Shown one piece after another: positions 33,501 to 45,619 of a DNA stretch of 64,000 bases; positions within the stretch are counted from its first letter, which is position 1; each line of letters starts with the position of its first letter. Made by a program: the position numbers and the translations under genes. Below the pieces are notes generated by a model that worked only from the letters and a program-made list of their open reading frames with translations, did no database searches and was not told the origin of the DNA. Source of the DNA: Theristus sp. LFF4_11 (Eukaryota; Nematoda; Chromadorea; Monhysterida; Xyalidae); the NCBI GenBank assembly GCA_030248135.1, contig JASANC010004962.1:22772-86771 (forward strand), written 5' to 3'.

Positions 33501-35184
33501 ATTACTGTACGTTAAGTGTACAGTATGTACAATGTGAATCCCATTGAACTCAATCAACACTGTGAGAAAAAGATTTTGTCGAAAAAAAAGAAAAAGCAAA
33601 TTTGTAGAGTGGTGGCACTGGTTACAACATTTTTTGTTGCATAAGCGCAAAGTGTAATTTATTGGTTACCACTCAACAGATTTGTTGCCAAATTTTTTTC
33701 AAATTCATATCGTACCTAACCTCTTGACAAATCAAGTGGTGAACCGACAAAAAAAAGCAAAACCACTGGCCCACCGATGCCAAGGATGCTGTGTATGCTG
33801 TATTTAATCGGCTGCGGTGCTGGCGCTTTCGGCTTTTCCAGCGTCGGCTCGCCCCGCTGCTCAAGTTCGGTGGTGGGTCCGTTCGATCTGGGAATTTCGT
33901 TCGGCGACGTCGCGCCACCCGGTGAACCCGGCGAATCCTTCGTTCGCAAAAGTCGATTGATCGACGAAACGCTCGGTGCACTCGCACGACTACAGTAGCC
34001 TTGGTCGATCAGTTTCTCCCTGATCTCCCACGAGAACATCGACGGATTGTCGCGTTTGAGCCGCGTGATCTGCTTCTCGACCGTCTGGATGGCGAGACGC
34101 GGGCGACTTCCGCCGACCTATAACGCGGCAACAGTTCTGGCGAAGGCTGTAGTCCTTGGCTTTTCGTTCTGCGACTAAGTGCGCGCATAGAGTGAAGCGG
34201 CATTCATGAAGCAGCATTTAGTGACGCGTTGCGTAGTTGTGTTAAAACATTAAACACTGCTTCATGAATGCCCTTTAGGTAAGCGGTTTATGGTTGATGC
34301 GGGATTTCAAAACTGGTGAAGTGTCCCTGATATACGGTTGAATTACAAGGCCCACTTTGAAGGGCCGTATTGAAGCATGTGAGTGATCTCCTTTCGACGT
34401 CTGGCAAACGAATTGAGTCGCAGAAGTAGATCAACAAAATGTTAACACTGATATGTCTTGAAGTCATACAAAATGTTGACAAATGGTCTAGTTGGTGGTC
34501 ATCGGTGCGGTGATACGATCACCAAACCAGGAATAACGTACCACTTGCCCGGGCGAAATCGAGCCGGTCTCGGCGTAACGATACAGAATTTTGCTGACAC
34601 AACCGTGCGACACACGAAGCTGTCTGCTGATCACACAGGGTCTGGAACATAACAGAAAAAACGATGAAGTGTTTGAGCCAATTGAGAATAACGGTTCACG
34701 CAGAATATATAAAATTCAGATTTTGTACTGACAACATTTATAACTGTGTCTGTTTGTGAAGTGTCAAGCTGCCAGCTTCTTCTGACAAGCGTACCCGATG
34801 CGTCTGTCAACAACTTTCGTGATCACTGTAATGCCTCCACGCCCACTGTGATCATGCCTCTGTAATCGCTGTGTTACTCTGTAACTCTGTTTGTGTCTGC
34901 ACGTGCACTTTGAGTGAACTGACGTACCTGACGCCAGCCGCGGCGAGCTCGATGATCTTGACGCGGATCTGATGCGGCAGCGGTCGCCCGTTGATGAAGA
35001 CGCCGCCAAGCTGGTTGACGCGGCCCTGGCCGAGGATGTTCGTGAAGGCGAGCGACTCCGAGAGCGACATCGGCGCTGGCGCAGTGGGCTGAGGTGCGCC
35101 GGGCAGACTGGGCAGATCGATCGGCAGGCTGCTGGACGGCGCCGGCGTGCACTTGGGGGACGACGTCATCGCGGGCTGCATCAT
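24598..35184 (-). CDS. PAX3/7: Pax3/7-class paired-box homeodomain transcription factor (7 exons)
   Basis: Exons on the - strand: 35184-34928, 34641-34545, 34117-33775, 27085-26787, 25729-25628, 25261-25142, 24804-24598. All junction phases fit and give 474 residues. Paired domain about residues 52-178: [38 protein letters not shown], then [18 protein letters not shown] and [11 protein letters not shown]. Octapeptide YSIHSILG at about 223-230. Complete homeodomain about 321-380 with [22 protein letters not shown] and [11 protein letters not shown]; serine at position 50 is the paired-class hallmark. An octapeptide plus a full homeodomain separates it from Pax6/4 (no octapeptide) and Pax2/5/8 (partial homeodomain). 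The C-terminus is P-rich ([25 protein letters not shown]). The family controls ectodermal, neural and muscle development in the nucleus. The start ATG at 35184 has an in-frame stop just upstream. Intron 3 is 6.7 kb. The homeodomain centre is unusually diverged. Confidence 0.93.
25950..26569. mobile_element. Tc1/mariner-type MITE in Pax3/7 intron 4 (620 bp)
   Basis: The ends CAGTGGCGGCCAAAAGTGTT and its exact reverse complement are flanked by TA. The whole element is close to one large palindrome: GCATACATTTATTTGACAAA at about 26122 recurs inverted at about 26386. No transposase. Same TIR core as the element at 38381. Confidence 0.85.
27086..33774 (-). other. Large repeat-poor third intron of Pax3/7
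   Basis: 6.7 kb between the octapeptide exon and the homeodomain exon. I find none of the satellite, Helitron, foldback or MITE families that litter the rest of the window. It holds GT/CA and CGCG/TGCG alternating tracts (about 28555-28640, 28790-28960) and several long AT-rich stretches. No exon is convincing. Enhancers are plausible but cannot be identified from this sequence alone. Confidence 0.6.
34197..34275. repeat. Short hairpin repeat (GCATTCATGA family), copy 3
   Basis: GCGGCATTCATGAAGCAGCA and TGCTTCATGAATGCC are inverted ends around GTGACGCGTTGCGTAG. The cleanest copy of the family, in the Pax3/7 intron between its exons 2 and 3. Confidence 0.75.
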
Positions 35185-38100
35185 CTTCCTCCACTGACGC
35201 GCGTTGTCTCAGTTTGTTTATTTCATTTGCGAATCGACTGAAAGTTTCAGTTTGCTTTTTGCTGCAATGTTCTTGACACCTGAACGGGAATGGTTTTCAT
35301 GTGTTATGATCGAGCGGCAACACTCAAGATTACTGTACAATGTATTTGCAATCTTAGCTAGCCGTGCCGACACCACTGGGGTAGTACACTTTCGGGTTTC
35401 AGAAATCGGTGGAAGCAGCTAGCTACCAAGTTAAAAAAATGCTTGGGACCGTAAGAAAGTGAGATAAGATATCTTGAACCAAAATTCTATAAGGACTCTT
35501 GTCGGACACTGAACGAACTTTTTTCAAAACAGTCCCGGCGCAAAAGAAAATAAACAAAACACCAATTGATTGACTGCGAAAAAAATTGAAGAAAAAAGAT
35601 ATCCGAATGTAATTATGCTCGGGTGAAGTTGTTAGTCGGGAGAACAGTCCGATACAGATCGGATACGCAGTTCTGTGGCCGAACAAAAAGTTGAAAGGTT
35701 CTGTTATATACAGTGTCCACGTTAATTGCGAAACGAGTGTGAAAAAAATCTAAAAGAAAGCGCATCAAGATTAGTGCTGTTTGATGATCGTTGCGATCAC
35801 CACTTCGCCACGTGTGGTACGTTGAATGAACTATAATTTTGCACGTTCAAAATATACATATAAAAAGAAGAACACCGCGCAACAACAACAAACAGTTATT
35901 CTATATTTTCCCTTTTCCGACAAGGATAATTAGAAAGAATGCAAGAAATAGAGATGAATTTGATCCCGCGACCGGCGGTTACACTGACTTTTGTATCATC
36001 GCGCTCGCAGCGGATCGTATATACGGTGCACGCATGAGAAAATCCCTTTCCAAACAGTACCATGTGATTATACCATCATGAACACTGTTGTAGAGTGATA
36101 ATTAACGCATTATTATTTAAAAAACCAACTACAAGTAGATAGAACGGCTAACAGACACCAGAGCACAAAATAGTGCTTTTTTGCTTTTGCCGCGTCCAGC
36201 CAATTAAGAGAGCAACAGTTGAGTCGTACATTGTTTATTTGGGGGGAAACGCAGGGTGACACTTGTGACACGGATAAAAACGGTTGAAAAAACTGTAACG
36301 TTCAGAGCGCACAAGCATCCCGTTGCCTCGGATGTCACGTGGCGAAAATTATGCTGTTTGACAAAAGTACCGTTTGACAAATGTTGTTGTTGTTGTTTCG
36401 CTCTCATATCTTGTTAAATCATCCACGGCGTAACGCGCGTGAAAAGTTGCATGCGTGTGATGCCAGAGTAGAGACGCATTGATGGTGTTCTGCTGCAACA
36501 CGCGCAAAAAGTGACAAACCGCACACACACGCCCGTGGCGACACACCGTGTGCTCGGCAGCGCTGTTGATTGGTTGACGTTCGCAGATGCAACTCCACCT
36601 TTTTTCGCGCAGTTTGCATGCTTGTCTCGCTGCTGCGTGAAAATTAGTTGTGTGTCAAAATTCACAGGTATTATAAGATAGACATGCACACACACACACA
36701 TGCGCTCGACTCCTGTATAATTGAAATGTTTATCATCATCGTGACCGTTATGCATGCACCCATTTTATGACGGCCAGCGCTAGATTTCCTGTGTTGCACG
36801 TCGATTTGTGTGGTGCACGCGGATGATGTTTGCTTGCGCGCGCGTGTCAAGGTCTGAATTTCAAGTAGTTTCATGTATTTAGTGTATAAGCGGTAATACT
36901 GTAACTACAAACATAAAAATGAACGAATCCGTGTATGGGTTAGTGCAAAGACCGCTTGCTCATGTCACACAGAGACCTCACCGCATCAACAAACGCACAC
37001 AACGCGACACAAGTCATGCGTCGTTGGTCAGCTGACTGAACGTTGCACCCGTCAAAAGTGGCTGGCCACGGCTCATTGCTGCTAAATTGGCTCGCAAACA
37101 CACAATTCGTTTGTGATGTGAACAGGAACTGCAGATAAAAACATGTAAATCGTAATGAGTGTTGGTTTGTTTGTTGATTGAAGAAGCAACAAATCTCCAA
37201 CCGTCTGTATCTCTTTTTACAATTTCCGTGTGCCGATTTTCATGTACACGACAGGGCTGTTTTGTATGTTGCATTGTGTTTTTTTTCTGCGAGGGTCCCT
37301 TTTTTACGGCATGATAATGAGTGATGATCGCAAATGATAATAATGGGCGAATTTATTGCCGTGTTTCATTCTTTATTCGCCAACATAATCCGTCGTTGAT
37401 CGTACATGCCTTTATGGGACCCGCACACGGTTTCCGGAGATTTTTGCGCGCGTTGAAAATCTGCAGAATTGCTGAATTTGGTGACATCCTTGACGGTCAA
37501 TTGGCATTGCAAAAGTTCCAGAATTTGTCACACCACTTTTATCTTTTAAATTTTCTGAGTTACCTTTCCTGAGTGTGAGACATTCCTTCCTGCTGATAGA
37601 CGTCTTCACAGTTTCTGAAACCACCGTTTTTAATGTCTTCGTAAAAAAATGCTGACCTTGGCTCTGATGCCCGGTTGTAATAAACACGAATCAAAGTCGA
37701 AATAATTGCCAAAACCAACAAACGACATGTTTTTACAACGAAACCAGAACACTGTAATCATTTCCGCTAATGTTTTACAGGTTTTACATTCACCAGTTTT
37801 TCGCATGTTTTCATCCTTTATGCCGGCGCGATCATGCGTCACTGGGTCTGATTGATGGTTGAGTTTGTGCCTTTGAGTTCTGCAAATTGCGTGCGAGAAT
37901 TGAAAACCGCAGATCGCGCACACACACGACTTTGAGCCTGCTTTTCCATTTGAAAACCACAGTTTTTTGCTATTTTTGTTACTGGAATGACGGCTTTGTG
38001 AGTCCAAAGTGTGACTTGCAACGAACGGTTTTGGTTTTTAGAGTGTGAGCGAAACATTAATATTCGCTTTGCATTCCGTAACAAGCTGGTGGTTACGGGT

Positions 38101-38380
38101 TAAGACAAGCAGATGGTACTGAAACAAAATCGCACTTTTCTGATTTTTCTTTATATCATAATTTTTGTCAGACCAATCTAACACTATTATCTTTCATTTT
38201 GGTCCCGGTTCTCTATGCCTTTGCACACAGGGATAGGAAAAACGTTTCAAGAATCCGCGGGAATTCAAAATTGGGGGGGGGGGGGGGGAAAAAAGGGGGG
38301 AGGCCGGGGGGGGGGGGGCCCCCCCGTGAAACTTTTGTGCACGCGGTCTTCCTGTAACGATAATAGTAGAAATATACACA
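35185..38380. other. Pax3/7 upstream region
   Basis: About 3.2 kb with no exon I can support. It should contain the Pax3/7 promoter and 5' UTR (transcribed leftwards). A G-homopolymer cluster lies at 38273-38320. CA/TG-rich alternating tracts occur near 36660-36720. Confidence 0.45.
38273..38326. repeat. Poly-G/poly-C low-complexity tract
   Basis: Runs of G interrupted by AAAAA and a CC, then a short C run. Such tracts are also assembly weak points. Confidence 0.7.
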
Positions 38381-38963
38381 CAGTGGCGACCAAAAGTTTG
38401 GAATGCGCGTGTGTGCGTGGTAGTATGCGTGCTTTCATTGTGCGTCTATCCCCAACACATGCTAGCTTTGTTTTTTATGAACACAACAATACACATGACG
38501 GACTGTACAGTACACACAAAACAATACACACTGTACAGAACACATGCATGCCTCACCCACCCCACCCCACACTTTGCGTACGGATCGCTTCTGAAATGAA
38601 ATGAAAATGATTGAATTGCATCCGGTGGCTGTTTTCGCAAACTGTTTGCTGGAGCGACTCCAGTGGCATCTGAATTCTCGCCTTGCCATGAATTTGTGAC
38701 GAAAGAAGTGAACAGGGATGAACGAACGAAACACACGTTATCATAATGTTCACACCTGCCGTTGATGTTTCGCATGCCATTCAAAGCAATGTGTACCATG
38801 GTGTGTATAAAAAATAACACGGCTTGTGTTATTTTTGTTTTTGTGTGCGCTGCAGTGAACACTGTGTTGCTGTGTTTGCTATGTGCATAGTAATAACGCA
38901 AAAATTACCCATGCAATCGATATGCAGCGCTCGCAGGGGTTTCCAAACTTTTGGTCGCCACTG
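38381..38963. mobile_element. Tc1/mariner-type MITE (583 bp)
   Basis: Ends CAGTGGCGACCAAAAGTTTG and its reverse complement. The right end is followed by TA; the left flank is ACACA, so one TA is mutated. The interior is palindromic in part (ACACAGTGTTG, CTGCAGTG). Same TIR core as the MITE at 25950. Confidence 0.8.
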
Positions 38964-39147
38964 TATATCGTTTGAATTTATCACGTACACCGAATCTGAG
39001 ACGTGGCTTCACAACAGTACACGTATGACCTCAATAATGTCATTCAAATGTGTGAAAATAATTTTAAACTCGGCTAAATCGTATAAGTTGTTTTGTGGTT
39101 GTTGATTTTTATAATACAGTATGTGTTTTTGGTTTTCAATCATTCCA

Positions 39148-42100
39148 TTAATCGTCCACTGAACGCCAACAAGCCAACGACGGCGACGACGACAGGCTGG
39201 CGTACGACCACGGCCTGCTGCTCTGCGTTCCACTGTGGCGGTCGCTCGCTCGCTCGCACCGCTCAGCCGAGTCATATTGCGCCGGAAACAACTCGACCGG
39301 ACGCATCGCGGTGACGTCAAAGATCTCGATTCGCCCGTCGTTCATCACGTGCTGATTGGTGGTGTAGAAGTGGATCAGCGCTGAGATGCTGCTGAAAGGA
39401 CAATGCAATGCTCGGGCACACTCTCGCACCTGCACACCGTTCTGTAAAGCATGTTCCTTGAAACGTGCCACTTCTTTCACAAAAATACAGAGCACGCGAG
39501 AGAAGAATCGTTGTTGTGTAAAGTATGTTCCTTTAAACGTGCTACTTCTTTCACAAAAAAATACAGAGCACACGAAAGAATCGGTGTTGCAAGAACACAC
39601 GTTTAGCCAAAAACGTGGCGATTGAGTTTAACCAGCGCCCGATGCATTCGTTCTTCTTGCCGTGGGTGAAAGTTTCGCATGCTATTCTGCGAACACAAAG
39701 TGACAGGTTTGAACAAACATACTGTATCATCGGTTTAGACGCAAAGCACGACGTAGTTTACGCAACTAGCGGCCTGGAAAACTCACGAGAACAACGCTGT
39801 TTTGCCTCGCTTCCGTTTTGGTTCAACGTAAAAGTGCGGCTCATCGTCAATGACTTTTGTGACGATCCGGTAATGATGGATGGTACAATCGTTGGCACGG
39901 TACGCCAATAGAAGAGGCACGCTGAGCTCGAGAGGCACCTTGTGGCTGGTCGAAGCCGGTAACAGGTGGTACAACACAAAGTCGCAGCTTTGTGGCAGCA
40001 CGTTCTCAATCACCCAGTTGATCTGTGAGAAAAAACGGAAGCAACGGAAACGGGAAATGAAAAAGAAGACACCATCCATTGTATAAAGGAAGGAAAAGGT
40101 GAAGAAAAAGAACCATCTATTATTGATCCGATTGAGAATTTGTTGACTTTTGTGAATCAACACAATCACAGCGTGTTAGACTTGCGCCAACCCATGAAAT
40201 ATGAGCAAAATATAGACATCGCCCATATTTTTTCTGATTGAAATACCTGACAATAAATTGACGTGAATTCTGCTAGCACAAGCGCTCACCTCATCCTGCT
40301 CGACCAGCCCTATGTAGCGTTGCGCGGCGGTGTCGTACGCGAGCGCGTCACCCTTTTGCACGGAGCCGTTATTGTTCGAGAGGACACTGGTCTCCATGGC
40401 GGCGTCGCTGACGGGCACGTCCACGAACGAGCTGTCCGCGTCCTCCGTCGTGCTCGTGCCGACCGAGGCCGCCTGGCGCTTCGCCTCCACCGGCGTCGTT
40501 TTGCTCGCGTCAAGCAGCGGCAGCACGCGGCAGCATTCGCTCGTGCTTGTGGCGACGTTTTCTGGCTGCACATGGAAAATGCATGCTTTCTGTTGCAGGC
40601 ATTGCTGTGGAAGCGGAGTCTGTCGTGTACATGCCATGCTTCACGTGATCATCAATTAAAAATTCTTTATTCATTGAACCGAAAGAGCCAAACCAATAAC
40701 AAACACCATTTGCAACGGAGATGAAAGTAGTTTGCGCTAAAAAACTTTAAAGCTAACGGAAAGCGAAATTCAGTTCGCTCAACGGAGTATCGCTAACTGA
40801 TTTTCACTATCAAAAACATTTAACAAAAAAAAGTATTGCACCTCTTTCCAAAAATAGAAAAGTGTATCTTACCACCTCTTCAACACTTATTTGTGCTGCT
40901 TTAGCAGACGCGTGACGAACCAACAACGCTGCTTCTTTATTGGCGACAATTTGCTGATCTCGACTGGCCGCTGGTTGTTTCGCATCTTGATTACGATTTG
41001 CTGACTTTTCCGGGTCGCTCGAAGGCCGCCGTGCAAACTCGACCGCCCGCATCGTGGAAATCGGAAAGATCTCCAAGCCGCCGTCTTCTTTCACGTATTG
41101 AAACGTTGCGTAGTAGTGTAGAATGCCCGATACGGTCCTGGAAACACGATCACTCACAGTAAAAAAAACAGTCATTCCATTTCTAGTAATCAGACGGGTG
41201 GTGAAAAAGAAATCCAACAAAAAGGTCCCAATTACTCCATTTCTAGTAATCAAACGATGGCGAAAAAGAAAAACAGAACGAGAACATCGGCGGCGCCCGT
41301 TTGCCGTGTTCGATCGGCTCGATGTGATAGTGGCCGTCGGGGGTCTGATTAATCGGATAATGGTGAACTGCGTCGTTGCTGTCACGGTACGCAATGAACA
41401 ACGGCAGACGCAGCTCAATCGGGGCGCTTTCGTCCGGCAGCAGGTGGTACAAAACGAAATCGCACGCGCTTGGCAGCAAGTGCTCGAGACAGTCTTGCAG
41501 CTGAAAGCAGAAAATAAGCTGACACGTGAAAAACCGAGATCTTATGTTGAGGGAGCAATGAGACGACCGCTGAGGAAATTGCGCAACTGAATATTGTCTT
41601 TTATGCAAAGGAGGCGGAGTAATGTTCAATAGCGCTGTGGAAAAGCCGCACAGCTGAACTGAAGGCGCTGTTTCGCGTTAGAACGTAGTCCAAGCATGAA
41701 CTAAAAAAATTGTATTGCGTGCAAAAGATTCTGATTCGTTATATATTTTTTTCTTTTTTTCGCATAACTGCCGCGTCACATTGCGTTCAGTTGTGTTGAC
41801 TGCAATTTGCTACTAATATATATACTTTACTGAAAGCAGCGGCAATCACTGCATGTACACATTTATGCATGCACTAATCATGAAGCAGTATTTAATGACC
41901 GCGCAGCTATGCTTTAACACGGCTACGCGTCACTTGATGAATGCCGCTTAAAACAACCAGAGCACACACCAAACCACAAAACGAAACCGTGCCTTAACGC
42001 GACTGAACTGTCCGATGTAACGGCGGTTGGCGGTCTTCTTGAGCGACTCTGAGCGCTGTTCGTCGGCGGCGCTGCTGTAGCGCTGGATGAGCGCTTCGTT

Positions 42101-42574
42101 CAAGTACAACTGGCACTGGCGCTCGGGCGACATTCGCCGCAGCACACCGCTGACCGGACTGCGCAGTCGACGGCTGAACGGCCATTGCGCGCTCTGCTCG
42201 CTGCTTTCGAGACTCGTTGCTGGCAACAACGACGACAACGACGACGACGACGATGTGGCCTTCGAGCTCGACGAGCGTCGTCCAGTCGACCGGTCACCTT
42301 CAGTGGTGCGGATGGGCGGAGGCGGCGCAAGCAGACGGTCACGCTCGATCGATATGGCAGACTGTGTGCGTGTGCCAGAAGCGAATGTAAAAAGTCATGT
42401 GGTTCGAGTTCAACTTTTCCAAGAAGAGATAGAAAATCTACAAACTTCAGTGGACATTGTGCGGGCAGTCGGTGAAACTGGTGTCGCATTGCCAGTGACA
42501 CCGGGTGTGCCGGTTGTTATCTTGAGATTATTGGCGCTCGAGGACGCGGACGCCGTGAGATCACATTGGCGCAT
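39148..42574 (-). CDS. Tandem SH2-like domain protein, both domains lacking the pTyr arginine
   Basis: Exons on the - strand: 42574-42446, 42361-41999, 41500-41280, 41137-40873, 40565-40290, 40022-39787, 39391-39148. Phases agree and give 577 residues. Two repeated modules follow the SH2 order: RYIG (for WYHG), a helix, CDFVLYHLLP (for the FLVRxS strand), an AYR..D/C..HHY strand, GHYHIE or PHFYVE, then a long gap and a helix (SGILHYYATF, SALIHFYTTN). Module 1 is about residues 157-255, module 2 about 410-515. The intron inside each module falls at the same place and phase, so one module is a duplicate of the other. In both, the invariant arginine of the binding pocket is replaced by tyrosine, so classical phosphotyrosine binding is unlikely. 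The N-terminus is S/T/P-rich. The first exon is inferred from an ATG and a GTTTGT donor and is less certain. The donor at 41279 (GTTCTG) is weak. I do not know a named ortholog; a divergent adaptor is likely. Confidence 0.75.
39401..39592. repeat. Two ~78-bp tandem repeats in SH2-like gene intron
   Basis: GTTCCTTGAAACGTGCCACTT...ACAGAGCACGCGAGAGAA is followed by a close second copy from about 39530. Local tandem duplication inside the last intron. Confidence 0.6.
41876..41948. repeat. Short hairpin repeat (GCATTCATGA family), copy 4
   Basis: ATCATGAAGCAGTATTTAATGACCGCG and GCGTCACTTGATGAATGCCGC. The left arm has lost the first bases. In an intron of the SH2-like gene. Confidence 0.6.
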
Positions 42575-42976
42575 GCACTGTGCTCGAAGGTTGTTTTTTC
42601 GGAAAAGTAGGTCACATCTACCCCATAAAAATTCTAACTGTTGAAACAGCGACTCAGTGATATGTTTCAAAAAGATAATTAAATTAAAACGAGTTTGTAT
42701 TCTACGAGTTGTCAGTACCGTAAAGTCTTGCATGTAAGGTCTCCTTATATAAATTTGAAAATCAAAAATTTCTGAAAAAAGTGAAATTTTGTGTGACAAC
42801 CTTATGTATAAATGGGAGGCCTTATAAAGCAAAGATTAGGAAGTCCGGGTTTTATAAACGGGGTGGGTTTTCGAACAAGTCAAAATTTTGAATTTTTTGG
42901 TTTCCCGCCGTACTCCGCCCACTTTTGGGTGAGGGTCTTATAAGTGGGCGGAATCTTATATGCAAGACTTACGGTA
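42575..42976. other. Short upstream region of the SH2-like gene
   Basis: About 400 bases between the SH2-like first exon and the inverted TIR element. It includes palindromic GTCCTTATA/TTATAAGT-type stretches near 42740-42970 and would hold the promoter, unless further 5' exons exist. Confidence 0.35.
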
Positions 42977-44046
42977 ATTATCTAAAAATGCGGGAGACGC
43001 ATATAAAAGGAGGAATATGGCTTTGTCTAAGAGGGGGGAGGCTTGGGTCGACAATTTTTTTTAGTGTGTGGGGGGGGACACGAAGTACATAAAAGCTATA
43101 TTTTTGCGCCGCGTTTGTTTTACTGAAAAGTGTAAAAAGTTTTAAAATCATTTTTTAACTGTCCTTTCCAGTTTAGTCCGAAATCACATCATGTGCGAAA
43201 TTCTGTGCAAATTCTGTGCAGAACTTGTGTAAATCAAGAATCTGTAAATTCTGTGCAAAAACAAAAAAATCAGAGACTGCAAAACATTGTTTAATGTGGT
43301 TTTATCGTTGCTAACGTACGCATCGCTGTGTACACACCAGCATCAGTGACAAAAAGGTGTTATCTTCCGTTGATTTTCAGCCTTTTTACCAAACTCTAGT
43401 GGCAGGATAAACTGTCTGTCCCGTGAGTCCTTGCCTTTGCCACAGAAGGAGACCTTGCGTTCCCCAATGCCTCTGCGATACACTTTGTCCTGGGCAAACC
43501 AGTATCAGCGATCTGAAGTCTGATCGTTGTTTTAGTGGTTTTAGTGGTCGCTAAATGCCCGAAATACCGCAAAAGTTTTAATTGTCTACAAAGTATTATC
43601 TTTCTTATTAATCGTGACCCAATATGCGTTTGCACGCACAGATAGAGAAAATGTTTCATGGCTGCGCGGCAATTTTAAATGAGCAAAAACTTAACGTATT
43701 CTGACGACAGATTCGTGCAAGAAATTGAGAAAAAACCAGTCAGAATGTTTTTTCACTAAACAAAATTTATTTCAATTCATATTCGAACTACGCTCTGGCG
43801 CGAAACATTTTTTCAGTGTGCGGCTTTTCCACACATCATTCAACATTACTAAGCCTCCTTCGTACGAAAAGATTATACATGTGCAACCGAAATAGTGAAT
43901 AAACGGCGCAAAAATATGGCTCTTATGTACTTGTATCCGTGTGTACCACATCAGAGACTTGAAAAGAGTTGTCGAGCCAAGTCTCTCACTGCTTAGACAA
44001 AGCCATATTCCTCCTTTTATATGCGTCTCCCGCATTTTTAGATAAT
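42977..44046 (-). mobile_element. TIR element, copy 3 (1070 bp, composite inverted)
   Basis: Same ATTATCTAAAAATGCGGGAG ends. The interior shares the GTACGCATCGCTGTGTACAC and CTTTGTCCTGGGCAAACC regions with copies 1 and 2. The hairpin-rich block is absent, and the left arm is degraded (GGGGGGAGGCTTGGGTCGAC). The satellite-side flank (TATTCTGACTTTTAAATAAG) is on the right, so the whole composite is inverted relative to copies 1 and 2. Confidence 0.8.
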
Positions 44047-44104
44047 ATTCTGACTTTTAAATAAGTCCCGAAGGTCGAACCAAATTCACATCTCGTTGGT
44101 CACA

Positions 44105-45615
44105 CATTCTTCTAAACCCCGGATACCTCAGAGTTTTCATTTTTCGTTTTTTGGGCCGATTTCGCCTATGCTATTTCTACGGCCGATTCGCTCGAAATCG
44201 TTACGATTCAGTATCTAGAGTTGCTCACAAAAAACCAACCCAAAATCCGGGATCAGTGCATTGAATTACTCTGGAAAACAACCTTTTCTTGTTTTTCGTT
44301 TCTAGAACGATTTCGCTAACTTCAACGGCCGATTCGCCCGAAATCGTCACGATTCAGCATCCAGAGTTGCTCACATAAAAAAAACTAACCCAAAATTTGT
44401 GATCAGCGCATTGAATTACCCTGGAAAACAACCTTTTCTTGTTTCTCGTTTCTAGACCGATTTCGCCAACTTCCACGGCCGATTCGCCCGAAATCGTCAC
44501 GATTCAGCATCTAGAGTTGCTCACGTAAGAAAACTAACCCAAAATTCGTGATCAGCGCATTGAATTACCCTGGAAAACACCCTTTTCTTGTTTTTCGTTC
44601 CTGGACCGATTTCGCCAACTTCCACGGCCGATTCGCCCGAAATCGTCACGATTCAGCATCTAGAGTTGTTCACGTAAGAAAACTATTCCAAAATTCGTGA
44701 TCAGCGCATTGAATTACCCTGGAAAACCCCCTTTTCTTGTTTTTTGTTCCTGGACCGATTTCGCCAATTTCCACGGCCGACTCGCCCGAAATCGTCACGA
44801 TTCAGCATCTAGAATTGCTCACGTAAGAAAACTAACCCAAAATTTGTGATCAGCGCATTGAATTACCCTGGAAAACACTTTTTTCTTGTTTTTCGTTCCT
44901 GGACCGATTTCGCCGATTTCCACGGCCGATTCGCCCGAAATCGTCACGATTCAGCATCTAGAGTTGCTCACGTAAGAAAACTAACTTAAAATTCGTGATC
45001 GGCGCATTGAATTACCCTGTAAAACACTCTTTTCTTGTTTTTCGTTCGTGGACCGATTTCGCCGATTTCCACGGCCGATTCGCCCGATATCGTCACGATT
45101 CGGCATCTAGAGTTGCTCACGTAAGAAAACTAACCCAAAATCCGTGATCAGCGGATTGAATTACCCTAGAAAACACTCTTTTCTTGTTTTTCGTTCCTGG
45201 ACCGATTTCGCCAACTTCCACGGCCGATTCGCCCGAAATCGTCACGATTCAGCATCTAGAGTTGCTCACGTAAGAAAACTAACCCAAAATTCGTGATCAG
45301 CGCATTGAATTACCCTGGAAAACACTTTTTTCTTGTTTTTCGTTCCTGGACCGATTTCGCCGATTTCCACGGCCGATTCGCCCGAAATCGTCACGATTCA
45401 GCATCTAGAGTTGCTCACGTAAGAAAACTAACTTAAAATTCGTGATCGGCGCATTGAATTACCCTGGAAAACACCCTTTTCTTGTTTTTCGTTCGTGGAC
45501 CGATTTCGCCGATTTCCACGGCCGATTCGCCCGATATCGTCACGATTCGGCATCTAGAGTTGCTCACGTAAGAAAACTAACCCGAAATCCGTGATCAGCG
45601 CATTGAATTCCTACG
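44105..45615 (-). repeat. 149-bp satellite array 3 (inverted)
   Basis: About ten monomers of the same satellite, reading on the - strand (CGATTCGCCCGAAATCGTCACG, GATCAGCGCATTGAATTACC). A 446-447 bp higher-order period is visible: the ACACTTTTTTCTTG variant recurs at about 44877 and 45323, and CGATATCGTCACGATTCGGC at about 45084 and 45532. Confidence 0.92.
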
Positions 45616-45619
45616 GACT

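Noticed and set aside
35094..35241. Plus-strand frames over the first Pax exon
   Set aside because: Antisense of the paired-domain exon; no independent support.
40263..40724. Long plus-strand frame (153 codons) opposite the SH2-like gene
   Set aside because: It is the shadow of a GC-rich minus-strand exon with correct splice sites and phases.
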